Below are positions 43,531-53,071 of a stretch of 64,000 nt of DNA, one piece after another (within the stretch, counting starts at the first letter, position 1; every line of letters begins with the position of its first letter). The position numbers and the translations under genes are program-made. The DNA is from Hydrogenophaga sp. (GTDB taxonomy: Bacteria > Pseudomonadota > Gammaproteobacteria > Burkholderiales > Burkholderiaceae_C), in the NCBI RefSeq assembly GCF_030656115.1, contig NZ_JAUSOO010000133.1, positions 1 to 64,000 of the forward strand. The letters run 5' to 3'. The notes under the pieces are model-generated. The model was not told the origin of the DNA. It did not search any database and saw nothing but the letters and a program-made list of their open reading frames with translations.

Positions 43531-45197
43531 TGTTTGATGTGATCTCTGCTTTCTGGCTGCAGCATGCCCCTGTGCTGTCGGTGTTGTTGCCGGTGTTCAC
43601 GGCCGTGGCCTTGTTGTTGATCGGTGATCCGGCCGGTGCCGGCGGTAGCGAAGCGAGCAGCCGCCAGCGCTGGGGCCGCAGGCTGGCCATGGCGTCTGTG
43701 CTGCTGGGCCTGTTCATGGCGATCAACCTGGTGCGCCATGCCAGCGGCGGTGAGCTGCTGGTGTACCAGTTGGGCGAATGGCCTGCGCCGTTTGGCATCG
43801 TGCTGGTGCTCGACCGGCTGTCTGCTCTGATGGTGCTGCTGACCTATCTGGTGGCCGTCCCGGTGCTCTGGTACGCCACGGGCGGCTGGGACACGAGGGG
43901 CCGCCACTTCCATGCGCTGTTCCAGTTTCAGCTCATGGGGCTGTGCGGCGCCTTTCTGACGGGTGACCTGTTCAACCTGTTTGTGTTTTTCGAGGTGCTG
44001 CTGATTGCCTCTTACGTGCTGCTGGTGCACGGCCAGGGCCGCGAGCGGTTCCGCATGGGGGTGCACTATGTGGTGCTCAACCTGGCGGCTTCGGGGTTGT
44101 TTCTGATCGGGCTGGCCCTGGTGTACGCTGTGACCGGTACGCTCAACATGACCGACGTGGCCCTGCGCGTGGGCCAGCTCACGGGTGACAGCGCCGTGCT
44201 GGCGCGCGCGGCGGCGCTGGTGCTGCTGGTGGTGTTTGGCCTGAAAGCGGCCCTGGTGCCGCTGTACTTCTGGTTGCCCGGCACCTACGCATCGGCCAGC
44301 GCGCCGGTGGCGGCGCTGTTTGCCATCATGACCAAGGTCGGGGTGTACAGCATCATCCGCGTGCACTGGGGTATTTTTGGTGCCGACGCCGGTGAGGCCG
44401 CGTTTGCCGCCGAGGCCTGGTTGCTGCCGCTGGCCCTGACCACCAGCGTGCTCGGTGTGCTGGGTGCACTGGCCGCGCACAGCATGGGCCGTCTGGTGGC
44501 GTACCTCACCGTCTCCTCGGTGGGCACCATCATGGCCGGCGTAGGTTTGTATTCCATCGAAACCCTGTCGGCTTCGCTCTACTACACACTGCACAGCACG
44601 GTGGTGATCGCCGGGTTGTTCCTGCTGGTCGAGCTGATGGCCGCCCAGCGCGGGGATGCACTGGACAAACTGCGGCCCGCGGCGGCCGTGCGAGAGCCGG
44701 TGTTGCTGGGGCTGATGATGATTTTTGGCGCGGCTTCGGCCGCCGGTCTGCCGCCATTGCCGGGCTTCCTGGGCAAGCTGATGATTTTAGAGAGCTCTTC
44801 GGGCCTGCCAGCCCAGGCTTGGGTCTGGGCCGTGGTGCTCACGGTGGGCTTCTTCACCATTGTGGGTCTGGCGCGTGCCGGGGTCATCGTGTTCTGGCAT
44901 GTGCAGCCCGACGAAGGCACGGGCAATTCCAGCTCGGGCTCCAGTGTCAAACTGCTGTCTGCCGTGTGGGCCTTCATGGCGCTGACGCTGGCCATGGCGG
45001 TGCTGGCGTCACCCGTGAAACGTTACACCGACGCTGCCGCCACCCAGCTGGCTGACCAGGCCGCCTACGCCCGCGCCGTGCTGGGTGTGACCGACGGTGC
45101 GCCCGCGTCCACCACCCGGCCTTACGATGGTGCCCGCGTTCCTGCCGCTGCGCCTACCCCCGCTGGAGCCACCCCTGGCACCGAGGAGACCCGATGA
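43530..45197 (+). CDS. mrpD: Mrp antiporter subunit D
   Basis: A NuoN/NuoM-like membrane subunit of 555 residues with about 14 helices. Proton-pathway residues sit in LFNLFVFFEVLLIASYVLL (Glu), VFGLKAALVPLYFWLPGTYA (Lys) and MTKVGVYSIIRVH. A Pro/Thr-rich cytoplasmic tail follows. Coupled to both neighbours by overlapping stop and start codons. Confidence 0.95.
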   Translation: MFDVISAFWLQHAPVLSVLLPVFTAVALLLIGDPAGAGGSEASSRQRWGRRLAMASVLLGLFMAINLVRHASGGELLVYQLGEWPAPFGIVLVLDRLSALMVLLTYLVAVPVLWYATGGWDTRGRHFHALFQFQLMGLCGAFLTGDLFNLFVFFEVLLIASYVLLVHGQGRERFRMGVHYVVLNLAASGLFLIGLALVYAVTGTLNMTDVALRVGQLTGDSAVLARAAALVLLVVFGLKAALVPLYFWLPGTYASASAPVAALFAIMTKVGVYSIIRVHWGIFGADAGEAAFAAEAWLLPLALTTSVLGVLGALAAHSMGRLVAYLTVSSVGTIMAGVGLYSIETLSASLYYTLHSTVVIAGLFLLVELMAAQRGDALDKLRPAAAVREPVLLGLMMIFGAASAAGLPPLPGFLGKLMILESSSGLPAQAWVWAVVLTVGFFTIVGLARAGVIVFWHVQPDEGTGNSSSGSSVKLLSAVWAFMALTLAMAVLASPVKRYTDAAATQLADQAAYARAVLGVTDGAPASTTRPYDGARVPAAAPTPAGATPGTEETR

Positions 45198-45769
45198 ACC
45201 CAAACACCTCGTCACCCCATGCAACCCATCGCAAGCCGGGCTGGTTGAGCCATCCCTTGCTCTCCTTGCTGCTGGGCGCCAGCTGGCTCGCGCTGTCGCA
45301 CAGCCTGGAGCCGGTGCACCTGCTGTCGGCTTTGCTGATCGCTCTGATCGTGCCGCGACTGCTGCACCCGTTTCTGGGCGAACATGCCCGCATCGACTGG
45401 TGGGCCGCCGTGCGGCTGACGGCGGTGGTGCTCAAGGACATCGTGTTGGCCAACATCACGGTGGCCAAGCTGGTGCTTGGCCCCTTGCCACGCATGCAGC
45501 CCGCCTGGTTGCCAGTGCCGCTGGCCTGCGACCACCCGCGCGTGAATGCGCTGTTTGCCACGATCATCACCACCACGCCTGGTACCGTGTCGTGTGTGGT
45601 TGACGAGCAGCGGCGCGAAATCCTGGTGCATGCGCTGACCTGTGACGACGCACAAGCCATGATCGATGACATGAAGACGCGTTACGAAGCACCACTGCTT
45701 CGCATATTTGGCCAGACGCCCCGCGCCGCAGGGCAGGGCGCAGGTACCAACACCGGGAGATCCGCATGA
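45194..45769 (+). CDS. mrpE: Mrp antiporter subunit E
   Basis: A 191-residue subunit with two or three N-terminal helices and a cytoplasmic part. HPLLSLLLGASWLALSHSL, VRLTAVVLKDIVLANITVAKLVLGP and the TTPGTVSCVVDE motif are typical of the PhaE/MrpE family. ATGA overlaps at both ends. Confidence 0.93.
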   Translation: MNPNTSSPHATHRKPGWLSHPLLSLLLGASWLALSHSLEPVHLLSALLIALIVPRLLHPFLGEHARIDWWAAVRLTAVVLKDIVLANITVAKLVLGPLPRMQPAWLPVPLACDHPRVNALFATIITTTPGTVSCVVDEQRREILVHALTCDDAQAMIDDMKTRYEAPLLRIFGQTPRAAGQGAGTNTGRSA

Positions 45770-46041
45770 CCGTACTGGACATTGCATTGAACATCGGCGT
45801 GGCTGCCGTCACCGTGGCCGTGGTGTTGTGTGCCTGGCGCCTGTTGCGCGGGCCCGAAATGACCGACCGCCTGCTGGCGCTGGACACGCTCTACATGAAC
45901 GCCGTGGCGCTGATTGTGCTGCTGGGTATTCGCTGGAACACCGCACTGCTGTTTGAGGCGGCCTTGCTGGTGGCCATGTTGGGCTTTGCCTCCACCGTGG
46001 CGCTGGCGCGCTACCTGAGCCGCGGCGACGTGGTGGAATGA
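45766..46041 (+). CDS. mrpF: Mrp antiporter subunit F
   Basis: A 91-residue, three-helix subunit. CAWRLLRGPEMTDRLLALDT is the conserved MrpF loop. The start lies within the mrpE stop (ATGA), and mrpG follows after ten bases. Confidence 0.94.
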   Translation: MTVLDIALNIGVAAVTVAVVLCAWRLLRGPEMTDRLLALDTLYMNAVALIVLLGIRWNTALLFEAALLVAMLGFASTVALARYLSRGDVVE

Positions 46042-46051
46042 AGGAGTGAGC

Positions 46052-46393
46052 ATGCATCCCCTGATCGAATGGACCGTTGCCGCGCTGATTGTCATCGCAG
46101 CCTTTTTCTTGCTGGTGGGCGCGATTGGCCTGGCCCGCTTGCCCGACTTTTTCATGCGGCTGCATGCGCCCACCAAGGCGTCCACCCTGGGTGTGGGCGG
46201 TGTGCTGATCGCATCCATGCTCATGGCCTTCAGCCAGGGCCGTCCTGGCATTGCCGAGCTGCTGATCACGCTGTTTGTGTTCGTCACGGCGCCAGTCTCG
46301 GCCAACCTCATGGCCCAGGCCGCGTTGCACCTCAGGTTGGCATCGCGTGCACCGGTGCCTGAAGACGCAGTGCCGGAGCGCCGCCCAGGCTAA
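46052..46393 (+). CDS. mrpG: Mrp antiporter subunit G
   Basis: A 113-residue subunit with three helices. IGLARLPDFFMRLHAPTKAST is the MrpG signature. A GTG six bases earlier abuts the AAGGAG site, so the ATG at 46052, five bases from it, is the better start. Last gene of the operon. Its last 62 bases overlap the 3' end of the convergent tetR gene. Confidence 0.93.
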   Translation: MHPLIEWTVAALIVIAAFFLLVGAIGLARLPDFFMRLHAPTKASTLGVGGVLIASMLMAFSQGRPGIAELLITLFVFVTAPVSANLMAQAALHLRLASRAPVPEDAVPERRPG

Positions 46394-47009
46394 AGCCCAG
46401 CCCGCGCAGGTAGGTGTTCATGGTGTGCTCGCCAACGGCTTTGAGATCGAACGCCGATGGGTCTAGCAGCCAGTTGTGCTTAAGGCCGTCCATCACGATG
46501 TGAAGCCCCAGACTGGCTGTGCTCAAGGGAACTGGCAGTCTCAGCCCGGTGCGGCCAGCTGCCTCGACCAGGATCGCTTCGGTCAGCGCCAAGTAGCGCT
46601 GGCGCATGCTGAGATGCCGTTCGCGGACGGCTGCCATCTCGGTGTTGTATTCCACTTGGTGTGTGAGCACCTCGAACACGCGCCGTACCCGCTCGTCTGT
46701 AGCGATCTGGTGCAGCACATGGCGCATGCCAGCGCGCAGCGCTTCCAGCGGCGCTTCCAACGCTTCGACCGGCGTGGCCTGGTCGGGGAAGCCGCATTCC
46801 AGGGGTAGGGTCGCCCGTTCCAGCATGGCGTTGAACAAGTCGGCCTTGTCTTTGAAATGCCAATAGATGGCCCCGCGTGTGGTGCCAGCTGCGGTGGCGA
46901 TGTCGTTGAGCGAGGTGCGTGAAACGCCGCGCTCCTGAAACAGGTGCTCGGCAGCGTCGAGCAGGCTGTGGCGGGTGGCCTCGGCCTCGGCTTTGGTGCG
47001 ACGAACCAT
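46332..47009 (-). CDS. TetR-family repressor (AcrR/TtgR-like)
   Basis: A 225-residue regulator. The N-terminal helix-turn-helix RTSLNDIATAAGTTRGAIYWHFKD (residues about 33-56) and the preceding EATRHSLLDAAEHLFQERGVS are close to AcrR, TtgR and MexR-like TetR repressors. The long ligand-binding domain is typical of multidrug sensors. The ATG 47009 (MVRRTKAEAEATR) is conserved; the open frame upstream crosses the operator. Divergent from the RND operon and presumably its repressor. Its 3' end overlaps mrpG by 62 bases on the opposite strand. Confidence 0.93.
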   Translation of the reverse strand: MVRRTKAEAEATRHSLLDAAEHLFQERGVSRTSLNDIATAAGTTRGAIYWHFKDKADLFNAMLERATLPLECGFPDQATPVEALEAPLEALRAGMRHVLHQIATDERVRRVFEVLTHQVEYNTEMAAVRERHLSMRQRYLALTEAILVEAAGRTGLRLPVPLSTASLGLHIVMDGLKHNWLLDPSAFDLKAVGEHTMNTYLRGLGFSLGGAPALRLQAPVHAMPT

Positions 47010-47065
47010 GTTATGTCTCCTGTCGAATGACCCCGTATGGGTACAGGGAATTGTGTGCAATGGAC

Positions 47066-47093
47066 TATATATACATTCGAGCATGTATGTATA
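47066..47093. promoter_or_regulatory. AcrR-like operator between tetR and the efflux operon
   Basis: The 28-bp dyad TATATATACATTCGAGCATG..., centred at 47079/47080, pairs in 12 of 14 positions. It resembles the AcrR/TtgR operator core (ACATACATT...AATGTATGT). It lies between the divergent starts (47009 and 47187), where it would cover both promoters. Confidence 0.7.
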
Positions 47094-47186
47094 CTTCAAC
47101 CCTTTGCCTTCGTTGGGTATCCCTGCGATGGTTATGTTGGCCGCTTTCCCGGTGGCTCCCCCGATTTCATGCCTTCAAGGATTCCC

Positions 47187-48431
47187 ATGCCCGCCCAGAG
47201 TCCCCAGCTTCCCGCCTTGTTTAACCCCTCGCTGGCGACTCTTGGTCGCAAGACGGCGTGGGTCCGCCGTCTGTCGGTGATTTCTATGGCCGTGGTGCTC
47301 GTCGCCTGCGGCAAAACCGAGGCGCCCGCTGGCGGCGCACCCGGTGGTGGCATGCCGCCAGCCGAAGTGGGTGTGGTCACCGTGGCGCCGGGCGACGTGG
47401 GCCTGGTGACGGAATTGCCAGGCCGGCTGGAAGCCTCGCGCGTGGCGCAGGTACGGGCCCGGGCGGCGGGCATCTTGCAGCAGCGCCTGTTTCGCGAAGG
47501 CAGCGATGTGAAGGCTGGCCAGTCGCTGTTTCGCATTGACGCGGCGCCTTACCAGGCCGCGTTGCAAAGTGCCCAGGCCAGCCAGGCGCGCGCCCAAGCC
47601 AACCTGGCCCAGGCCACGGCACTGGCCGAACGCTACAAGCCGCTGGTGGCTGAAAACGCCATCAGCCAGCAGGAGTACGCCAACGCGGTGGCGGCCCAGA
47701 AAGGGGCCGAGGCGGATGTGGCCGTGGCCAAAGCCGCCGTGCAAACGGCCAGCATCAACGTGAACTACGCCAACGTGACTGCGCCCATTTCGGGGCGCAT
47801 CGGCCGTGCGCTGGTGACCGAAGGCGCGCTGGTGGGGCAGGGCGAAGCCACGCAGCTTGCCGTGATCCAGCAGGTGGACCCGATGTATGTGAACTTCACC
47901 CAGTCGGCCGCCGAAGCCATGAAGCTCCAGCGCGCGCTGGAAAACGGTCAGCTCAAAGGCGCGGGCGCCGGTGCGGCCCGTGTGAAGGTGGTGCTGGACG
48001 ACGGCCGCGAATACGCTCGCCCGGGCCGCCTGCTGTTTTCTGATCTGACGGTGGACGCCACCACCGGCCAGGTGACGCTGCGCGCCGAGGTGCCCAACCC
48101 ATCGGGTCTGCTGTTGCCCGGCCTGTATGTGCGGGTGCGTTTGGAGCAGGCCACGGCGGGCAACGCGCTGACACTGCCCCAGCAGGCGGTGACGCGTTCG
48201 GCCCAGGGCGACTCGGTGATGGTGGTCGGCGCCGATGGCAAAGTGAGCCCGCGCCCGGTGAAGGTGGGCGGCCAGCAGGGTGGCCAGTGGGTCGTTCTGG
48301 ACGGTCTCAAGGCCGGTGAACAGGTGATGGTGGACGGCTTTCAGAAGTTGCGCGGCGACGCGCCAGTAAAGGCCGTTCCTTGGGTGGAGCCCGGCAGTGC
48401 GGCCGCGACCGCAACCGCGCCAGCCCAATAA
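47187..48431 (+). CDS. acrA: RND efflux periplasmic adaptor (AcrA/MexA-like)
   Basis: Membrane fusion protein of 414 residues that links the pump to the outer-membrane channel. A lipoprotein signal with lipobox near VVLVAC, then a barrel-sandwich/lipoyl domain (GRLEASRVAQVRARAAGIL), an alpha hairpin rich in Ala/Gln, and FTQSAAEAMKLQRAL in the beta-barrel. The open frame begins at 47037, but that start would lie upstream of the operator; ATG 47187 follows AAGGA. First gene of the operon. Confidence 0.94.
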   Translation: MPAQSPQLPALFNPSLATLGRKTAWVRRLSVISMAVVLVACGKTEAPAGGAPGGGMPPAEVGVVTVAPGDVGLVTELPGRLEASRVAQVRARAAGILQQRLFREGSDVKAGQSLFRIDAAPYQAALQSAQASQARAQANLAQATALAERYKPLVAENAISQQEYANAVAAQKGAEADVAVAKAAVQTASINVNYANVTAPISGRIGRALVTEGALVGQGEATQLAVIQQVDPMYVNFTQSAAEAMKLQRALENGQLKGAGAGAARVKVVLDDGREYARPGRLLFSDLTVDATTGQVTLRAEVPNPSGLLLPGLYVRVRLEQATAGNALTLPQQAVTRSAQGDSVMVVGADGKVSPRPVKVGGQQGGQWVVLDGLKAGEQVMVDGFQKLRGDAPVKAVPWVEPGSAAATATAPAQ

Positions 48432-48443
48432 GGAGCGCCCGAT

Positions 48444-51400
48444 ATGGCCAAATTTTTTATTGACCGACCCATCTTTGCATGGGTGATCGCGCTTTTCATC
48501 ATGGTGCTGGGCGCGGTGTCCATCACCCAACTGCCCATCGCGCAGTACCCGCCGGTGGCGCCGCCCGCTATCGTCATCAACGCGTCCTACCCCGGCGCGT
48601 CGGCCAAAACGCTGGAAGACAGCGTGTTGTCGGTGATCGAGCAGGAAATGAACGGCTCGCCGGGCCTGATCTACATGGAAGCCGTGGCCCAGGCCAACGG
48701 CACCGGTGCGATCACGCTGAGTTTTGAGCCTGGCACCAACGCCGACCTGGCGCAGGTGGACGTGCAAAACCGCCTCTCGCGCGCCACGCCGCGCCTGCCC
48801 TCGGCCGTGACGCAGCAGGGCGTGCGGGTGGACAAGTCACGCAGCAACTTCTTGCTGTTCGCCATTCTGTCCAGCGACGACCCGGCCTGGGACCCCGTGG
48901 CCCTGGGCGACTACGCCTCGCGCAGCGTGCTGCCCGAGCTGCAGCGCCTGCCCGGCGTGGGCCAGGCCCAGCTGTTTGGCACCGAGCGCGCCATGCGTGT
49001 CTGGATCGACCCCACCAAGCTGCTCGGTTTCAACCTGAGTGCCGCCGATGTAACCAACGCCATCCGCGCGCAAAACGCGCAGGTGTCGGCCGGTGAAATC
49101 GGCGCGCTGCCCAACGTGGCCGGGCAAGGTATTGCCGCCACCGTGGTGGTCAATGGCCAACTGGGCACGGTGGAGCAGTTTGGCAACGTGGTGCTGCGCG
49201 CCAATGCCGACGGTTCTCAGGTGCGGTTGAAAGACGTGGCCCGCATCGAACTGGGTGCGCAGGCTTACGCCACTTCGGCGCGCCTCAATGGCAAACCGTC
49301 CACCGGCATCGGCGTGCAGCTCTCACCCAGCGGCAACGCACTGGCCACGGCCGACGCGGTGCGCGCCAAGATGACCGAACTGGAGCGCTTCTTTCCCCAG
49401 GGCATGGGCTGGGCGATTCCGTACGACAGTTCGCGGTTTGTGAAAATTTCCATCGAGAAGGTGGTGGTTACCCTGGCCGAAGCCGTGCTGCTGGTGTTCC
49501 TGGTGATGTTCCTGTTCTTGCAGAACTTCCGTTACACCATCATTCCCACCATCGTGGTGCCGGTGGCGCTGCTGGGCACGTTCTCGGTGCTGCTGGCGTT
49601 GGGTTTCTCCATCAACGTGCTGACCATGTTCGGCATGGTGCTGGTGATCGGCATCGTGGTGGACGACGCCATTGTGGTGGTGGAAAACGTCGAGCGCATC
49701 ATGAGCGAAGAGGGCTTGCCACCGGTGCAGGCCACGCGCAAGGCCATGGGTCAGATCTCGGGCGCCATCATTGGCGTGACCGTGGTGCTGATTTCGGTGT
49801 TCGTGCCACTGGCGTTTTTCAGCGGCTCGGTGGGCAATATTTACCGCCAGTTCGCCACCGTCATGGGTGTATCCATTGCGTTTTCGGCGTTCATGGCGCT
49901 GTCGCTCACGCCCGCCTTGTGCGCCACCTTGCTGAAGCCGGTGCAAGCCGGTCACCACCACGAGAAAAAGGGCTTCTTCGGCTGGTTTAACCGCGGCTTT
50001 GCGCGCACCGCCAAGGGCTACGAAGGCGGTGTGGCCAAGCTGCTGCCCCGCGCAGGGCGCACCCTGGTCATCTACCTGGCCATCGTGGCCGCCGCTGTGG
50101 TGGTCTATATGCGCCTGCCCACGTCCTTTCTGCCTGGCGAGGACCAGGGCACGATGCTGGTGAACGTACAGCTTCCACCCGGCGCCACGCGCGAGCGCAC
50201 GTTGGACGTGATGCAGCAGGTGGAAGGCTTCATGCTCAAGCAGCCCGAGGTGCAGAGCATGGTCAGCGTGCTGGGCTTCAGCTTCTCGGGTCAGGGTCAA
50301 AACGCCGCGCTGGCGTTCGTGACGCTGAAAGACTGGTCCGAGCGCACCGGCCCCGGCAGTTCGGCCGAGGCTCTGGCGGGCCGCGCCTTTGGTGGGCTGG
50401 CCGGCATCCGCGATGCGTTCATCTTCCCGCTGAGCCCGCCGCCCATTCCCGAGCTGGGTTCCTCGTCGGGCTTCAGCTTCCGGTTGCAAGACCGCGCTGG
50501 CCTGGGCCGTGACGCGCTGGTGGCCGCTCGCGGGCAGCTGCTGGGCATGGCATCGCAAAGCAAGGTGCTGGCCCAGGTGCGCCCCGAAGGCCTGGAGGAC
50601 GCGCCGCAGCTGCAACTGGACATTGACCGCGACAAGGCCAATGCACTCGGTGTGGGGTTTGACGCCATCAGCGGTGCCATTGGCACTTCGCTGGGATCGA
50701 GTTATGTGAACGACTTCCCCAACGCCGGGCGGCTGCAGCGCGTGGTGGTGCAGGCCGATGCACCTGCCCGCATGCAGCCCGACGACCTGCTGCGCCTGAC
50801 GGTGTTGAACAACCGGGGCCAGGCCGTTCCCCTGTCGGCCTTTGCCACCACCCGCTGGGTCACCGGTCCCATGCAGACCGTGCGCTACAACGGCTACCCG
50901 TCCATGCGCATCAGCGGCAGCGCAGCCCCCGGTTTCAGCACCGGTGCGGCCATTGCCGAAATGGAAAAGCTGGCCGCCCAGTTGCCGCAGGGTTTTGGCT
51001 ACGAATGGACCGGTCAGTCGCGCGAAGAGAAGCTGGCGGGTTCGCAGGCCATCATCCTGTACGCGTTCGCCATCCTGGCGGTGTTCCTGTGCCTCGCGGC
51101 GCTGTACGAAAGCTGGACAATTCCGCTGTCGGTCATTCTGGTGGTGCCGCTGGGCGTGCTGGGTGTGCTGCTGGCCACGTTGCTGCGTGGTTATTCGAAC
51201 GACGTGTATTTCCAGGTCGGGCTGATCACCATCATCGGGCTGTCGGCGAAAAACGCGATTTTGATCATCGAGTTTGCCAAAGACCTGCAAGCCCAGGGCA
51301 AAGGCGTGGTCGAGGCGGCGCTGGCTGCGGCCCACTTGCGTTTTCGCCCCATCATCATGACCTCGATGGCCTTCACGCTGGGCGTGTTGCCGCTGGCCTT

Positions 51401-51602
51401 GGCCAGTGGCGCCGGTTCGGCCAGCCAACGCGCCATTGGCACTGGGGTGATCGGCGGCATGCTGACCGGCACCGTGCTGGCGGTGGTGTTTGTGCCTATC
51501 TTCTTCGTGGTGGTGCGTACGATCTTTAAAGACAGTGAACGACAGCACCGCGTGCACGCGGAACAAGCTGCCCACATGGGAGTGCATAGCGATGAACGAT
51601 AA
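48444..51602 (+). CDS. acrB: RND multidrug efflux permease (HAE1, AcrB/MexB-like)
   Basis: Proton-driven inner-membrane pump of 1052 residues. It begins MAKFFIDRPIFAWVIALFIM, the classical HAE1 N-terminus, and has GIVVDDAIVVVENVERIM with the Asp-Asp pair of TM4 and IGLSAKNAILIIEFAKDL with the TM10 Lys. Twelve helices and two large periplasmic loops are evident. It starts 12 bases after the adaptor gene, and its last 11 bases overlap the outer-membrane gene. Likely substrates are hydrophobic drugs and solvents. Confidence 0.97.
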   Translation: MAKFFIDRPIFAWVIALFIMVLGAVSITQLPIAQYPPVAPPAIVINASYPGASAKTLEDSVLSVIEQEMNGSPGLIYMEAVAQANGTGAITLSFEPGTNADLAQVDVQNRLSRATPRLPSAVTQQGVRVDKSRSNFLLFAILSSDDPAWDPVALGDYASRSVLPELQRLPGVGQAQLFGTERAMRVWIDPTKLLGFNLSAADVTNAIRAQNAQVSAGEIGALPNVAGQGIAATVVVNGQLGTVEQFGNVVLRANADGSQVRLKDVARIELGAQAYATSARLNGKPSTGIGVQLSPSGNALATADAVRAKMTELERFFPQGMGWAIPYDSSRFVKISIEKVVVTLAEAVLLVFLVMFLFLQNFRYTIIPTIVVPVALLGTFSVLLALGFSINVLTMFGMVLVIGIVVDDAIVVVENVERIMSEEGLPPVQATRKAMGQISGAIIGVTVVLISVFVPLAFFSGSVGNIYRQFATVMGVSIAFSAFMALSLTPALCATLLKPVQAGHHHEKKGFFGWFNRGFARTAKGYEGGVAKLLPRAGRTLVIYLAIVAAAVVVYMRLPTSFLPGEDQGTMLVNVQLPPGATRERTLDVMQQVEGFMLKQPEVQSMVSVLGFSFSGQGQNAALAFVTLKDWSERTGPGSSAEALAGRAFGGLAGIRDAFIFPLSPPPIPELGSSSGFSFRLQDRAGLGRDALVAARGQLLGMASQSKVLAQVRPEGLEDAPQLQLDIDRDKANALGVGFDAISGAIGTSLGSSYVNDFPNAGRLQRVVVQADAPARMQPDDLLRLTVLNNRGQAVPLSAFATTRWVTGPMQTVRYNGYPSMRISGSAAPGFSTGAAIAEMEKLAAQLPQGFGYEWTGQSREEKLAGSQAIILYAFAILAVFLCLAALYESWTIPLSVILVVPLGVLGVLLATLLRGYSNDVYFQVGLITIIGLSAKNAILIIEFAKDLQAQGKGVVEAALAAAHLRFRPIIMTSMAFTLGVLPLALASGAGSASQRAIGTGVIGGMLTGTVLAVVFVPIFFVVVRTIFKDSERQHRVHAEQAAHMGVHSDER

Positions 51603-52995
51603 CAAAACCTTGAGCCGCACCCGCCCGGCGAGACTGCTGACGGTGCTGGCTGCAGCCGCCGTGCTGGCCGGTTGCTCCCTCATGCCGGTCTACGAGCGGC
51701 CGGCTGCACCGGTGCCCGCCGACTGGCCCGGTGCAGCCGCTGGCGCAGCACCTGCAAGCCCGCTGGCGTGGGCCGACTTCGTGGCCGATGCTCGCTTGCG
51801 CGAGCTGATGGCGCTGGCGCTGCAAAACAACCGCGACCTGCGCGTGGCCACGCTCAACATTGAGCAGGTGCGCGCCCAGTACCAAATTCGCCAGGCCGAC
51901 CAGGTGCCCAACCTCAACCTGGCCGCCAGCGGCAACCGCCAGCCGGCCAGCGGTGGCGGCATCAGCAGCAGCTACCAGGTGGGCCTGGCCATGAGCAGCT
52001 GGGAGATCGACTTTTTTGGACGCATCGCCAGCTTGAAAGAAGCGGCACTGGCGCAGTACCTCGCCAGCGAAGCCGCGCGCAACGCCGCCCAGACCAGTCT
52101 GGTGGCCGCCGTGGCCAGCACATGGCTCAGCTTGCAGGCCAACGACGAGCTGCTGGACCTGACCCGGCGCACGCTGGCCACGCGCAGCGACTCGTTGCGG
52201 CTGACCCGGCTGCGGTTTGACAACGGTGCCACGTCAGCGCTCGATTTGCGCCAGGCCGAGTCGCTGACAGCCGCCGCCCAGGCGGCCCTGGCTCAGCAAT
52301 CGCGCCAGCGTGCGCTTGACCTGAACGCGCTGACCCTGCTGGTGGGGCAGCCGCTGCCCAGCGCGCTGGTGGCGCCCGCTGCAGCCCAGGCAGCGCAACC
52401 CCTGTTTCGCGATGTGCCCGCGGGCCTGCCGTCTGACCTGCTGGCGCGCCGGGCCGACATTCTCCAGGCCGAGCAGCAGCTGATGGCGGCCAACGCCAAC
52501 ATCGGCGCGGCCCGCGCGGCGTTTTTCCCGCGTCTCGCACTCACCGCCAGCGTGGGCACGGCCAGTGGCGATCTGTCGGGTCTGTTCAAAGACGGTTCCT
52601 GGGGTTTCACCTTGTCGCCTCAGGCGCTGCTGCCGATTTTTGATGCAGGGCGCAACCAGGCGGGTCTGGACGGGGCGCAAGCCGCCCGTGCCGTGGCGGT
52701 GGCGCAGTATGAAAAAGCCATTCAGAGCGCGTTTCGCGAAGTGGCCGACGCGCTGGCCGGCCGGGCCACACTGGGCGAGCAGTTGCACGCCCAGCAAGCC
52801 CAGGCCACCGCAGAGGCCGAGCGCTTGCGGCTCGCCGAGCTGCGTTACCGCAACGGTGTGTCGAGTTTTCTCGATGTGCTGGATGCGCAGCGGTCTTTGT
52901 TTGCCACCCAGCAGGGCCTGACCCAGACCCGTCTGGCCCAGCAACAAAACCAGGTGGCGCTCTACAAGGCGCTGGGGGGCGGCTGGAGCGAGTGA
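51592..52995 (+). CDS. oprM: Outer-membrane efflux lipoprotein (OprM/NodT family)
   Basis: A TolC-like trimeric channel subunit of 467 residues. The signal with lipobox AVLAGCSLMPVY is followed by two structural repeats with the coiled-coil motifs ALQNNRDLRVATLNIEQVR and RYRNGVSSFLDVLDAQRSLF. The chosen ATG (51592) overlaps the 3' end of the permease by 11 bases; the open frame upstream lies within the permease gene. Completes a tripartite pump. Confidence 0.95.
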   Translation: MNDNKTLSRTRPARLLTVLAAAAVLAGCSLMPVYERPAAPVPADWPGAAAGAAPASPLAWADFVADARLRELMALALQNNRDLRVATLNIEQVRAQYQIRQADQVPNLNLAASGNRQPASGGGISSSYQVGLAMSSWEIDFFGRIASLKEAALAQYLASEAARNAAQTSLVAAVASTWLSLQANDELLDLTRRTLATRSDSLRLTRLRFDNGATSALDLRQAESLTAAAQAALAQQSRQRALDLNALTLLVGQPLPSALVAPAAAQAAQPLFRDVPAGLPSDLLARRADILQAEQQLMAANANIGAARAAFFPRLALTASVGTASGDLSGLFKDGSWGFTLSPQALLPIFDAGRNQAGLDGAQAARAVAVAQYEKAIQSAFREVADALAGRATLGEQLHAQQAQATAEAERLRLAELRYRNGVSSFLDVLDAQRSLFATQQGLTQTRLAQQQNQVALYKALGGGWSE

Positions 52996-53071
52996 TTCGG
53001 CGTATCTGGCCTGGGTTGGTGCTGGTCCGACCTTGGCCAAGCCCGGCCCGCGGCATCCAGTCTTTGATGTG

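Noticed and set aside
51526..51885. Minus-strand open frames inside the efflux operon
   Set aside because: Several very long antisense frames exist throughout 47-52 kb, typical of high-GC codon usage; none has motifs or ribosome sites.
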